DNA from: Akkermansiaceae bacterium
GTDB lineage: Bacteria; Verrucomicrobiota; Verrucomicrobiia; Verrucomicrobiales; Akkermansiaceae
Direction: 5' to 3'
Length of the DNA: 64,000 bases
Assembly (NCBI GenBank): GCA_905181965.1
Contig: CAJIZY010000014.1
Span: 123,281-187,280, forward strand
Position 1 is the first letter of the stretch. Every line of letters begins with the position of its first letter. Positions 53,587-62,383 of the stretch are shown here, in pieces. Made by a program: the position numbers and the translations under genes. Below the pieces are notes generated by a model that made no database searches, was not told where the DNA came from, and saw nothing but the letters and a program-made list of their open reading frames with translations.

Positions 53587-54942
53587 TTACATGCCGCTCT
53601 CTTTTCGTCTGCGCTTTCGAGCCTTCTTTGTGAAGTGATTGGGAGCGGTGAAGTGAGGACTTGGCGCGTGTTGTTTGACGAGAATTCCCGCAAGATTTCG
53701 AGCAACATCCGGATGTTTATCAGCGATGTTGTTTTTTTCTGATGGATCCTTGGAGAGATCGTAGAGTTCGACCGGGTCTTTCAGGCCTCGGCGATAGCCT
53801 TTCCAATCGCCTACGCGAACGGATTGCTGAAAGGGGCCTTCGTAGATTTCAAAGTAAATAAAATCATGTTTTACCTTTTGTGGTTTACCGAGAAGGGTGG
53901 GAAGGATGGAGATTCCATCAGACTTGATCGGGATTTCAGTTTCGGCAATCTCGGCGGCGGTTGCCATGAGGTCGACGTGTGTAGTGAGAAGATCCGATTG
54001 AGTTCCAGGAGAGATTTTTTTTGGCCAGTGGGCGATAAAAGGAGCTCGAATTCCGCCTTCGTAAAGCGATCGTTTAACCCCACGTAAGATACCGTTGCTT
54101 CGTAGGGTTTTGGCAAAAGACGCATTTGCTCCGTTGTCGGAGGTGTAAATAAGTAGAGTGTTTTCTGCGATGCCAAGTTTCTTTAGCTTATCCGCGATAC
54201 GCCCGACTCCTTGGTCTAGGAGGCTCACCATTCCGGCATAGTTTTTATCTTTTTGGCTCCATGACTTTTTTTCGTACTGAAGGTAGTTGGGATCGTCATG
54301 TGGTATGACATAGTCGCCGTGAGGCGGGGTCCAAGCGGCGTAGCAAAAAAAAGGTTCGTCTTTATGGTCCTCGATAAACTTGAGTGTCTCGTTTTCGATG
54401 AGGTAGTGGGTGTAACTTCCATTGTAAACATTTTTGTTTGCTGGCAACTCTTCACGTTTACTGTTTCGGACCAAGTATTCTGGATAGTAATCGTGCGCGT
54501 GGACTTGATCGTAGTATCCATACCAAAGGTCGAACCCTAGCTTCTCGGGGACGCCTGTGGTTCCGGGATTTCCAAGGCCCCATTTCCCGAAGCCTCCCGT
54601 GGCATAGCCTGCTTTTTTAAGCATTGAGGCGACTGTTTGAGTTTTTTCAGGAAGGGGAATGAGCCCGTTGCGGGACCGGTTGGCTCGACGGTGGCAGTGT
54701 CCGGGATGAAGGCCGGTCATGAGAACACAGCGGGTCGGTCCACAGACAGCCGAGCCAGAATACGCACGCGTGAATTGCATTCCCTCTTTAGCCAATTTGG
54801 CCATCACTGGAGTTTTGATAAAATTGCCACCGTATGGTGAAAAATCACCAGTGCCGGCGTCGTCGACCATTACGAAGATGATATTAGGCCGTCTGGCGAA
54901 GGTGGCCAGAGGCAGTAAGAGAAGTATCAGGAGGTAGCGCAC
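53587..54942 (-). CDS. Secreted type I sulfatase (arylsulfatase A-like)
   Basis: 451 residues with a signal peptide (MRYLLILLLLPLATFA). Metal site VMVDDAGTGDFSPYGG, formylglycine motif C67-G-P-T-R71 in SAVCGPTRCVLMTGLHPGH, then the KWGLGNPGTTGVPEKLGFD block, AAWTPPHGDY and the distal metal site YTSDNGANAS. The length and motif order fit arylsulfatases acting on sulfated polysaccharides. A short Lys/Arg-rich tail (KKARKRRRKESGM) is unusual. It is transcribed with the same orientation as its neighbours but without tight spacing. Confidence 0.95.
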   Translation of the reverse strand: MRYLLILLLLPLATFARRPNIIFVMVDDAGTGDFSPYGGNFIKTPVMAKLAKEGMQFTRAYSGSAVCGPTRCVLMTGLHPGHCHRRANRSRNGLIPLPEKTQTVASMLKKAGYATGGFGKWGLGNPGTTGVPEKLGFDLWYGYYDQVHAHDYYPEYLVRNSKREELPANKNVYNGSYTHYLIENETLKFIEDHKDEPFFCYAAWTPPHGDYVIPHDDPNYLQYEKKSWSQKDKNYAGMVSLLDQGVGRIADKLKKLGIAENTLLIYTSDNGANASFAKTLRSNGILRGVKRSLYEGGIRAPFIAHWPKKISPGTQSDLLTTHVDLMATAAEIAETEIPIKSDGISILPTLLGKPQKVKHDFIYFEIYEGPFQQSVRVGDWKGYRRGLKDPVELYDLSKDPSEKNNIADKHPDVARNLAGILVKQHAPSPHFTAPNHFTKKARKRRRKESGM

Positions 54943-55087
54943 GGTGACTTTTATGAATAGGGCCTAATGAAGACAAGCCCTCCGTTCTAGCCTTGTCAGC
55001 AATTTTATTTTGAGTGGTGGCTTTTGGGAAGTTTGAGATTTATTGGGCCTCTAGTGCAGTGATCTCGGCGCTACGGCAACTAGGGTA

Positions 55088-55780
55088 TTACCAAGCGAAA
55101 ATGATGGGTGCGCCTACGGTGGTTGGATTTCCGGGGCCGTTGTTTTTGCTGATTTCAATGGATGACGCAAAGCCATTTTCAAATTCTACGACGATCTTGG
55201 ATTTTTCCTCGTTCGTGGTGTGAGTCAACTGGCGGAAAATCTGGCCGGTGGAGGGGTCACGCACAGTATTAAAGTGGCTGATGGTTTCATACTTAATGAA
55301 CTCCCAAATGGTAGTCTGTCCTTTTGCAGTACGCTTTACTTTAGTTTTGGTCGGGCGGGTGTGGATTTTGCTGACCTCTTCGGGTGTCATTCCAATCGCA
55401 ACTTCTTTTTTTTCAATGAGTTCCCGAACAAGAAGTTGTCGGGCATGAACTTGCTTGAGTTTTGCTACAAATTTTGGGTCTTTGGAAGAAAAGGAAGTTG
55501 GGGTGACCCATCCGGAAACTCCGATACCATTATCACGTTTTCCCCGCACAAAATAGGCTTTCTCAGTAAATGAAACGAGCTCAACATTGATGCCAACTTT
55601 CAATGAGCCTCGTTTTCGGCCACCCTGTTTTGTCGAGTAAACCCAACCTGGTTTTTCGACTTTGAGCTTGATTCCTTTCGGAGCAAATTCTTCAACATAA
55701 ACCACTCCTTTCTCAGGCTTATCGGGTAGAGCCATTGCGGGAAATGCAAGAAAGAGGACAAGGAATGCAATCGTTTTCAT
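55088..55780 (-). CDS. Secreted SH3-like/BamE-like protein of unknown function
   Basis: 230 residues with a signal peptide (MKTIAFLVLFLAFPAMA). Residues about 40-100 look like a bacterial SH3 domain (GSLKVGINVELVSFTEKAYF, GVSGWVTPTSF). Residues about 125-220 resemble the SmpA/BamE fold (AIGMTPEEVSKIHTRPTKTK, TTIWEFIKYE, IVVEFENGFASSIEISK). The fusion of a wall-binding SH3 and a BamE-like domain points to an envelope role, possibly peptidoglycan attachment. No gene partner is evident. The two domain calls are from pattern only. Confidence 0.7.
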   Translation of the reverse strand: MKTIAFLVLFLAFPAMALPDKPEKGVVYVEEFAPKGIKLKVEKPGWVYSTKQGGRKRGSLKVGINVELVSFTEKAYFVRGKRDNGIGVSGWVTPTSFSSKDPKFVAKLKQVHARQLLVRELIEKKEVAIGMTPEEVSKIHTRPTKTKVKRTAKGQTTIWEFIKYETISHFNTVRDPSTGQIFRQLTHTTNEEKSKIVVEFENGFASSIEISKNNGPGNPTTVGAPIIFAW

Positions 55781-55906
55781 GCGGCTATCAGTGTAAGAAG
55801 TGTTTGGGGTTTGTCGACAAGTGTCTGACGGACGAAAAGCGAATGATATTCAGATTTATTTGATTTAAGGGCAGGTTCGTTTTTCCGGGTGGGTGAGATG
55901 ATTCCG

Positions 55907-57169
55907 TTAAGGAAACAGTCCACGGGTTTTTTTGACGCGAGCGACGTTTTTTATGCCGGTGGCGAGCGCTCCGAGGCGGGTTCCGCATTTGTGTTGGTCG
56001 CAGAAGGCGAGGAGGGATTCGAAAGCTTTTTCGAGCTTAGTCTCTAGCTTGGTAAGCACTTCGGTTTTGGTCCAGTGGAAGCGCTGGAGGTTTTGAACCC
56101 ACTCGAAGTAACTCACGGTGACACCGCCAGCATTACAGAGGATGTCGGGGATAAGAAAGATGTCCCCGCGCTTCTCAATGATAGCATCGGCTGGTTGGGT
56201 GGTAGGCCCATTTGCGGCTTCGGCGAGAATCTTACAGCGGAGATTGGGTGCGTTGTTCTCGGTGATCACACGCTCGAGTGCAGCTGGAACCAAAACGTCG
56301 CATGCACGCAGGAGCATTTCATTGGGGTCGACTGATTCGGCGCTTTCGAATCCGGCGACGCCGCCGGTTTGGGCGACGTGTGCGCGAAGTTTCTCAGCGT
56401 CGAGCCCGTTCCTATTCCAGATCGCTCCGGTAATGTCGGAAACACCCTGCACTTTCATTCCGTAGGCTGACATGGTTTCCACAGCATATGAACCGACGTT
56501 ACCGTAACCTTGGACAATGGCGGTTGCTCCTTGAACGGGGAGGCCAAGTTTGTTGAGGGCTCGGGTAGCGAGAAAAGAAACTCCGTGGCCAGTGGCCTGA
56601 ATACGGCCTTCGCTGCCTTGCAACTCGATTGGCTTTCCAGTGACGATTTCAGGAACAAAACGGCCTAGGTGTGTTGAATAGGTATCAAGAATCCACGCCA
56701 TATGCTGGGCGTTGGTGCCAACGTCAGGCGCCATAACATCGATTTCTGGTCCGATGAAGGGAGTGATTTCTTGAGCGAAGCGCCTAGTTAACCTTTCCTG
56801 CTCGGCCATGCTTAGTTTACTAGGGTCACAAGTGATACCGCCTTTTCCGCCGCCGTAAGGAAGTCCCATCAGAGAGCATTTCCAATTCATCCACATTGCG
56901 AGAGCGGCGACTTCCCCCACATTGACATGGGGATGAAATCTTAGCCCTCCCTTCACGGGGCCGCGTGAAAGGTGGTGTTGCACGCGATAGCCAAAAAAAA
57001 CTTCGGTGCGGCCATCATCCATATGGACTGGCAGACTGAAAGTGAGGATTCGCTTGGGCCATTTGCAGCGTTCCCTGACTGAGTGGTCGAGATTGAGGAA
57101 ATCGGCCACGCGGTCGAATTGGCCCGCGGCCATCCCAAAGACTGGATCGTTTAGAAGTTGTCCCTTCAT
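55907..57169 (-). CDS. gdhA: Glutamate dehydrogenase
   Basis: 420 residues. Catalytic features are all present: SRGPVKGGLRFHP (substrate lysine), MWMNWKCSLMGLPYGGGKGG with Lys109, DVMAPDVGTNAQHMAW, and the dinucleotide-binding GYGNVGSYA. The length and motif wording fit the ~420-residue hexameric type common in bacteria and archaea, usually NAD-dependent or with dual cofactor use. It interconverts glutamate with 2-oxoglutarate and ammonia in the cytoplasm. It lies alone, with the cupin gene upstream in the same direction. Confidence 0.97.
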   Translation of the reverse strand: MKGQLLNDPVFGMAAGQFDRVADFLNLDHSVRERCKWPKRILTFSLPVHMDDGRTEVFFGYRVQHHLSRGPVKGGLRFHPHVNVGEVAALAMWMNWKCSLMGLPYGGGKGGITCDPSKLSMAEQERLTRRFAQEITPFIGPEIDVMAPDVGTNAQHMAWILDTYSTHLGRFVPEIVTGKPIELQGSEGRIQATGHGVSFLATRALNKLGLPVQGATAIVQGYGNVGSYAVETMSAYGMKVQGVSDITGAIWNRNGLDAEKLRAHVAQTGGVAGFESAESVDPNEMLLRACDVLVPAALERVITENNAPNLRCKILAEAANGPTTQPADAIIEKRGDIFLIPDILCNAGGVTVSYFEWVQNLQRFHWTKTEVLTKLETKLEKAFESLLAFCDQHKCGTRLGALATGIKNVARVKKTRGLFP

Positions 57170-57261
57170 ATTACCTATAGTCTAAACTGCGCTCGCATAA
57201 TTCAAAAATCAATTTCACGAATTCGATATCACGACATCAAGAATAAGGGATTTTAGGTAAT

Positions 57262-57615
57262 TTACTCGGGATGATCGTCAAAGTGTTCGTCGGAAGGATC
57301 GAAGGTGGGGACCGGGATATTAATGATCTTCATCTCCCCGATAGCTCGGTGTCGGCAACCTGGCTTGATCAGGATGGTCGTCATCGGCTTTACGGGGATG
57401 ACTTCACCGTCGAGTTCGATTTGTCCTTCACCTTCCAGCACGAGATAAATCTCTGTCATCTTCTTATGGTAATGGGTGCGGGCCTCTTTGGAAATCTCGA
57501 CCAGGTGAATACTGGCGATGGGGTTTTCGGGAACGCAGAAAGCACGCCGTGAGGTGCCGCAGGGGCAGGGGGTACCGGCGAGATCGTCGAGTTGCTCAAT
57601 GAGGTAGTTGTTCAT
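57262..57615 (-). CDS. Small single-domain cupin protein
   Basis: 117 residues forming one cupin beta-barrel: motif 1 HYHKKMTEIYLVLEGEGQI supplies His, His and Glu for the metal, and motif 2 IKPGCRHRAIGE supplies the third His. An N-terminal CPCGTSRRAF segment adds two cysteines of unknown role. Small cupins of this type bind sugars or small acids and isomerise or sense them; no specific substrate can be assigned. A possible transcription attenuator lies just upstream of its start. Confidence 0.88.
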   Translation of the reverse strand: MNNYLIEQLDDLAGTPCPCGTSRRAFCVPENPIASIHLVEISKEARTHYHKKMTEIYLVLEGEGQIELDGEVIPVKPMTTILIKPGCRHRAIGEMKIINIPVPTFDPSDEHFDDHPE

Positions 57616-57657
57616 GGCGTAGATGGTGGATAGGGAATTTGGATTGGGAAAAGAAAA

Positions 57658-57688
57658 AAGCCCGAGACGGATGCCCTTCGGCGGGCTT
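57658..57688. promoter_or_regulatory. Terminator-like hairpin in the leader of the cupin gene
   Basis: AAGCCCG (57658-57664) pairs with CGGGCTT (57682-57688), next to an A-rich stretch that reads as T residues on the minus strand. An internal GCC-cttc-GGC (57672-57681) could form a competing hairpin. No gene ends here on the minus strand, so it may be a regulated attenuator of the cupin gene (start 57615) or the end of a small RNA. Confidence 0.4.
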
Positions 57689-57861
57689 CAAAAATAGAAA
57701 ACAAGTAATTGTTTGATTTGAGCGGTGACGTCTTTTGGTTCTCATTTTAGGGGGCTTCGTGTTTTGCAGATGATTTTCTTCTTTAAGGAGAATAATTTTT
57801 GTTTCGCTAACCCATCCGCTTACTTGCACGCGTTCAGTGAATGAAGTAGAACTTGTGAACG

Positions 57862-58737
57862 ATGAACGACGTTCCAGCGGTAGAGGTCAAGAATTTGGTA
57901 AAAGACTTCAAAGGGGCTTTGGGGGTAAAGAACGTACGCGCCGTGAACGATGTTTCGCTCCAGATTGCTCCGGGAGAGGTGTATGGGCTGATTGGTCCCA
58001 ATGGCTCGGGAAAATCTACGACGATGAAGGCCGTTCTGGGGCTAGTTGCTCCGACCTCGGGGGCGACTGCAATTTTCGGGCGGAATTCCCTAAAAGTGGA
58101 TTCTCGGAATGAAGTCGGTTTTCTTCCGGAGAATCCCTATTTCTATAAGCACCTTACTGCGGCGGAAACGGTTCGATTTTACGGAAAACTTTGTGGCATG
58201 CGAGGTCGTAAACTTAAGGAGCGAGTTGGGGAGTTACTTGAGTTGGTGGGATTGCAGGATGCTCGTGATCGGCGATTGAGGGGGTTTTCTAAAGGAATGC
58301 TGCAAAGAATAGGGCTGGCACAAGCGATGGTCCAGGATCCACGGTTGTTGGTTCTTGATGAACCGACGGCCGGGGTTGATCCCACGGGATCCCGCCAAAT
58401 TCGAGATCTCATTTTAGAGCTGAAGAATCGTGGCATTACGGTTTTTCTCTGCTCCCATTTGCTTGAGCAGGTTCAGCAAGTTTGTGACAGGGTAGGAATT
58501 ATTCATCAGGGTGTTTTGGTGAACGAAGGGCGTCTAGATGAGTTGATTTCGGTGGAGAACCGCACTGAAATCATTTTGGAAAATGCCAGCGAGAATTTGT
58601 TGGATCAAATTCGTTCTTTGGTCGATGTCACTCATCAGGCCGAGGTGGTTTCGGAGGGTAATGCTCGGACCACGCTCGAGGATTTGTTTCTTCGTGAAAC
58701 AATGTCGGATGCAAAGCGAAAAGCAGTCAGCAAGTAA
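57862..58737 (+). CDS. ABC transporter ATP-binding protein
   Basis: 291 residues. Walker [17 protein letters not shown], signature GFSKGMLQRIGLAQAM, Walker B LLVLDEPTAGVDP, and a switch His in FLCSHLL. A C-terminal regulatory extension of about 70 residues follows. The wording matches the ABC-2/NatA/GldA-type exporters. It is the first gene of a tight operon with the permease (32-base gap) and a third protein. Confidence 0.95.
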   Translation: MNDVPAVEVKNLVKDFKGALGVKNVRAVNDVSLQIAPGEVYGLIGPNGSGKSTTMKAVLGLVAPTSGATAIFGRNSLKVDSRNEVGFLPENPYFYKHLTAAETVRFYGKLCGMRGRKLKERVGELLELVGLQDARDRRLRGFSKGMLQRIGLAQAMVQDPRLLVLDEPTAGVDPTGSRQIRDLILELKNRGITVFLCSHLLEQVQQVCDRVGIIHQGVLVNEGRLDELISVENRTEIILENASENLLDQIRSLVDVTHQAEVVSEGNARTTLEDLFLRETMSDAKRKAVSK

Positions 58738-58769
58738 GAACCCAGGGACCTGAACCATTTTATGATATC

Positions 58770-59702
58770 ATGAGCCGCCAAGCCTCTATTTCCTTTTTTT
58801 CTCTGCGTCGTATTTTGATCGTGGCGCAAAGCACTGTGACACAGTTGGTGCGTATGAAGGTGTTTTATTTTTTAGCGCCTATCGCACTTCTCTTTGTGGG
58901 AATCCAATTTCTTGACCTGATCTGGTATCAAGGTGCGGAGACTCTCCAACCGGAGCAGGAATTGAGAATGCACAAGAATATCTGTCTCGGGACAATGATG
59001 GTTTTCAGCTCGATGTTTGGCATTGTCGCCACCGCCTTACTCATTCCAGGCGATATTGAGGATCGGACGCTTTACACGATTCTCTGCAAACCGGTGCCTC
59101 GGTTTGATTATTTGGTGGGTAATGTTCTTGGTGTTATGGCGGTGATCTTTATCGCAATGGTTGTGATGGATGTGTTGCTGGTGGCCACCTTACATTTTCG
59201 AACCGAAGAGAAATTGGTTGAGGCAACCCAATATATGAAAAAGCTGGATTACCCGGAGGCTGATTTGGCGGCAGGTCGCGCTGAAATTGCAGCGCATGGT
59301 CCGACTTTAATTTTACAATATGGTGTCATAGCACACTTCCTAAAGGCCTCTGTGATTGCAGCGGTGGCACTCTTAATTTCGACTTTTTCGACGTCGACAA
59401 TTTTCACGATTGCGACTAGTTCGATGATTTGGATCATAGGATCATTTCAGTCAGTGGCGCGGGAAGCACTTTTTACTGATCCCATCTCTGGAGGAGATCC
59501 GAATATGGCGGAGCGAATTTTAAATACTTTCGTTTCGCTGGTCTTTCCGGACTTCAAACTCTTTGAATCGATAACCGACGGAGCAGTAAGGGCGGAGAAT
59601 GTTTTACAGGCCGATATGACGCAGCTTGGGGGACTCGCGGCGATTTACGTTGGGATCTACGTGGTGCTCTCGTGGTTTGTCTTTTCGGATAAGGAATTTT
59701 AA
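58770..59702 (+). CDS. ABC-2 type permease
   Basis: 310 residues with about six hydrophobic segments (FYFLAPIALLFVGIQFLDL, IFGIVATALLIPG-like region, VMAVIFIAMVVMDVLLVATL, ASVIAAVALLIS, TSSMIWIIGSF, LAAIYVGIYVVLSWFVF). The DRTLYTILCKPVPRFDYLVG loop is typical of ABC-2 permeases (RxxGTxxxLLxxPxxRxxxxxGK pattern). A large periplasmic loop holds AEEKLVEATQYMKKLDY-like sequence. It forms a transporter with the upstream ATPase; the substrate is unknown. Confidence 0.93.
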   Translation: MSRQASISFFSLRRILIVAQSTVTQLVRMKVFYFLAPIALLFVGIQFLDLIWYQGAETLQPEQELRMHKNICLGTMMVFSSMFGIVATALLIPGDIEDRTLYTILCKPVPRFDYLVGNVLGVMAVIFIAMVVMDVLLVATLHFRTEEKLVEATQYMKKLDYPEADLAAGRAEIAAHGPTLILQYGVIAHFLKASVIAAVALLISTFSTSTIFTIATSSMIWIIGSFQSVAREALFTDPISGGDPNMAERILNTFVSLVFPDFKLFESITDGAVRAENVLQADMTQLGGLAAIYVGIYVVLSWFVFSDKEF

Positions 59703-59713
59703 GAGGCGTGGGA

Positions 59714-60721
59714 ATGAGGAACTTTAAGACCACTCGGAACCTGATCGTGATTGCCGCAGTTTTGTGCGGAACGGGGTATTTTCGAATGCCCAAGGAGCAG
59801 AAATTCATGGAGGATCTCCGTGAGCGAAAAATTGCCCATCCTCAAATTGATTCAGAAATATGGAGTAAAATGGGACAGACCAGTTTGGCGGGAACCTTCG
59901 GTGGTTTGCGCTCTGTGATGGCTTCTTTCATGAGTATTGGAGCATTTGATCACTTTGAGAACAACAACTGGTATGAGCTTGAAAAAGACTTCGAAGTCAT
60001 CACGGCTCTCGATCCCTACAATGCGTATTATTGGAACACTGGTGCTTGGCACCTTGGCTGGAATGCCGCGTCGTGGGCAAGACGGAATCAAAGCTTCAGC
60101 CCGGCTAAGCAGCGACTTTTTGAGATGGAATTTCTCGAGAAGGGAGACGCAATGTATCGTGAGGGTTTGAAATACAATCCAGCTTCCGAGAATCTTTGGT
60201 TCGACCGGGGTGCGATGTGGTCGAATGAATTTAAAAGGCCCGATTTGGAGCGTGCCGCGGAAGCCTTCAGGGAGCTCCGGAATTCACGTAACCCGGTTTA
60301 CCGCCGACGTTATCTCCTCACCATCGCGCGAATTCCGGGGAGAGAAATCGAGGCTTACGATGAAATGATGAAGCTGCTACTAGAAAATCAAAAATTCCAT
60401 TTTAGGATTCCCACGTTCCGCGTCCTAGCTTTGATACTAGGGAGTAATACTGATCTACCTAATGGTGTGCTTCGTCCCCGGATAGATCAGGTCTTTGCGA
60501 CAGATGAATTAGCTTATCTAGATCTTTACAATTACTGGATTCGGATAAAACAAGATGGTTATTATCCCGGGAATTACGAAATGATTATGAAGCAGTTGAT
60601 CGATAAACTGAAGGTTCCTGATTCACTCAATCCTTACATAACCGAACCCAAACGACCGCTCTATCCCAGTGTCTGGAAGAGGGAGTTTGAAAAGAGAGAT
60701 AGAGATAGTTCAGCTCGGTAA
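59714..60721 (+). CDS. Membrane-anchored TPR-like protein, third gene of the ABC operon
   Basis: 335 residues from the ATG at 59714, which has GAGG at 59703-59706 at good spacing; a GTG six bases earlier is also in frame. One N-terminal hydrophobic helix (LIVIAAVLCGTGYF) anchors it. The rest is helical with TPR-like pairs (FEVITALDPYNAYYWNTGAW, EGLKYNPASENLWFDRGAMW, ERAAEAFRELRNS). It starts 12 bases after the permease, so it probably assists that transporter at the membrane. No named family was recognised. Confidence 0.8.
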   Translation: MRNFKTTRNLIVIAAVLCGTGYFRMPKEQKFMEDLRERKIAHPQIDSEIWSKMGQTSLAGTFGGLRSVMASFMSIGAFDHFENNNWYELEKDFEVITALDPYNAYYWNTGAWHLGWNAASWARRNQSFSPAKQRLFEMEFLEKGDAMYREGLKYNPASENLWFDRGAMWSNEFKRPDLERAAEAFRELRNSRNPVYRRRYLLTIARIPGREIEAYDEMMKLLLENQKFHFRIPTFRVLALILGSNTDLPNGVLRPRIDQVFATDELAYLDLYNYWIRIKQDGYYPGNYEMIMKQLIDKLKVPDSLNPYITEPKRPLYPSVWKREFEKRDRDSSAR

Positions 60722-60814
60722 ATGAAAGCCGGAAGCGGGGAACTCAAAATCAGGTTGTTATCTAACTTTTACAGTTGGCGAAGGGCTGGCGATTGTTAAT
60801 ATTCCTCCACGCTT

Positions 60815-61537
60815 ATGCGCATCGCCCTGTTCGGAGATATTCACGCCAACTTGGAGGCCCTCGACGCCGTCTTAGCTGACGCTGCGCAGCAGGGGTGTAC
60901 CGACCACGTTTGTATGGGAGACATTGTCGGCTATAACGCGGATCCTTCTGCTTGTCTGGAACGGGTGCGCGAAAATAACTGGCCAGTCGTAAAAGGGAAT
61001 CATGATGAAGATGCTTCGGGCAATCATAGTCTTGCTAGCATGAATCCGGTGGCGGCCTCTGCGCTGCAGTGGACTAGGGAACAGCTCAGCGATGAGCAGC
61101 GTGATTGGCTTCGTAAAATCAGAATGGTCCGACAGGTAGAGAGTTTCACGGTCGTTCACTCTACATTGGATCAGCCTCAGGCGTGGAATTATGTGACCAA
61201 CAAGTTTGATGCGATTTCAAACTTTTCTTATCAGTTTACGAATCTCTGTTTTCACGGCCATACTCATATCCCTCGGGTTTTTGTTCGTGATTCAAAAGTG
61301 TCGGAAGTTGAGGCTGATACGGTAGTCATCGAAGCTGGGATGAAATATTTTATTAATACCGGATCTGTCGGTCAGCCTCGTGATGGCGATTGGCGTGCCT
61401 GTTATGTGATTTATGACATGCCCACTTCAACGGTGACTTTCCGTCGCATTGAGTATGATCTCGCTGCTACCCAGGGGAAAATCCGCGCTGCGGGCCTTCC
61501 TGATGTTCTCGCCGATCGTCTTGCACAGGGCCGCTAG
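60815..61537 (+). CDS. YfcE/MJ0936-type metallophosphoesterase
   Basis: 240 residues. Calcineurin-like metal motifs in order: GDIHANLEAL, MGDIVGYNADP, KGNHDEDAS, a His in VVHSTL, and CFHGHTHIPRVF, closed by NTGSVGQPRDGDW. This is the DUF2437-like/YfcE phosphodiesterase group that hydrolyses phosphodiesters using two metals in the cytoplasm; the physiological substrate is unknown. Its stop codon overlaps the stop of the convergent gene (CTAG at 61534-61537). Confidence 0.95.
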   Translation: MRIALFGDIHANLEALDAVLADAAQQGCTDHVCMGDIVGYNADPSACLERVRENNWPVVKGNHDEDASGNHSLASMNPVAASALQWTREQLSDEQRDWLRKIRMVRQVESFTVVHSTLDQPQAWNYVTNKFDAISNFSYQFTNLCFHGHTHIPRVFVRDSKVSEVEADTVVIEAGMKYFINTGSVGQPRDGDWRACYVIYDMPTSTVTFRRIEYDLAATQGKIRAAGLPDVLADRLAQGR

Positions 61538-62289
61538 TCTTTCACAGCGCCTTTTTGTCGATCACTTGCCTTGTTTCTGAAGCGAACGCCGATATCAAGC
61601 TCGTTTCGGGCTTTCTCTAATCCATTTTGTTGGATGACCTCAAGCGGGTCGGCTACGGTTTCTTTGAGTTGATATTCGGAAAAAAACTCGGCAAGAGCGA
61701 TTCGGTTGGGTGCGGGCGGTTTATCTTGAGAGTTCATGGACACATCTCCAAATGTTTCTTTGGCGATATCGATTGAGGAACCGGCTCTAACCTCCAAAAG
61801 TTGGCCTCCCGTGCCGAGTGTTGTGGCACGTGGGACATGTTGTCCGACTTTTACGTCGATTTCGGAGAGGCCGCTATAGAAAGTTTGTACAATCGACTTG
61901 TTGGGGAGGCGGTGGCCAAGAAGAACGGCCTTTCCGTTGTAGCCATTTGGATTTCCCGTAAAAAGAACTAGACCGGTGCCAGCAGCTTTGGCGTCATTAC
62001 TATCTAGATTTGTAAACCCCCGAGCGGTGGGGAGGCGGTAGAGCTCCATGGGTGACATGGTGCTGAGGTTGGGTTGAAATTTTGTTATTTTGAATTCGGT
62101 TGGGCTACCCTCTTCATCGTAAGCGGTAGGAATAGGATAACCTGCAACTGAATCGGCTTCCTGCCAGGTTCGCAGCGAGTGGGCGAAGTATTTTATAGGC
62201 TCTTTTTGGTGGAAGACCCCGATGACAAGAAAGCTCACGCCCAAAATGATAAGAGCGGCAATGATTACTTGATGTCGTTTGATCTTCAT
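61534..62289 (-). CDS. Membrane-anchored degenerate LytM/M23-like protein
   Basis: 251 residues with an N-terminal membrane helix (VIIAALIILGVSFLVIGVF). Residues about 115-180 follow the LytM/M23 beta-fold: GKAVLLGHRLPNKSIVQTFY occupies the place of the VVIDHGxGYxTxYAHL strand pair, and VKVGQHVPRATTLGTGG the place of VKxGQxVxxGxxIGxxG. Every zinc ligand of active M23 peptidases is lost: no H-x-H in LHFEV (here LLEVRAG) and no HxxxD. A non-catalytic regulator or binding protein, as with EnvC/NlpD, is the likeliest role. The assignment is by pattern and needs a profile search. Confidence 0.6.
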   Translation of the reverse strand: MKIKRHQVIIAALIILGVSFLVIGVFHQKEPIKYFAHSLRTWQEADSVAGYPIPTAYDEEGSPTEFKITKFQPNLSTMSPMELYRLPTARGFTNLDSNDAKAAGTGLVLFTGNPNGYNGKAVLLGHRLPNKSIVQTFYSGLSEIDVKVGQHVPRATTLGTGGQLLEVRAGSSIDIAKETFGDVSMNSQDKPPAPNRIALAEFFSEYQLKETVADPLEVIQQNGLEKARNELDIGVRFRNKASDRQKGAVKD

Positions 62290-62315
62290 CGTGAAGCGAT
62301 TCTGGCTGGGCTCCT

Positions 62316-62356
62316 AAAAATAAAAAGACACGAATTAGGGCCCTCCCCTAATCGTG
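62316..62356 (-). terminator. Rho-independent terminator of the second DUF1080 gene
   Basis: CACGAATTAGGG (62329-62340) pairs with CCCTAATCGTG (62346-62356) with one bulged A, followed on the minus strand by two T runs (62322-62326 and 62316-62320). It lies 28 bases past the repaired DUF1080 stop at 62384, which supports that stop being the native one. Confidence 0.85.
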
Positions 62357-62383
62357 CCTGTTTCGTGGTTGAGTTTGCTGCGA

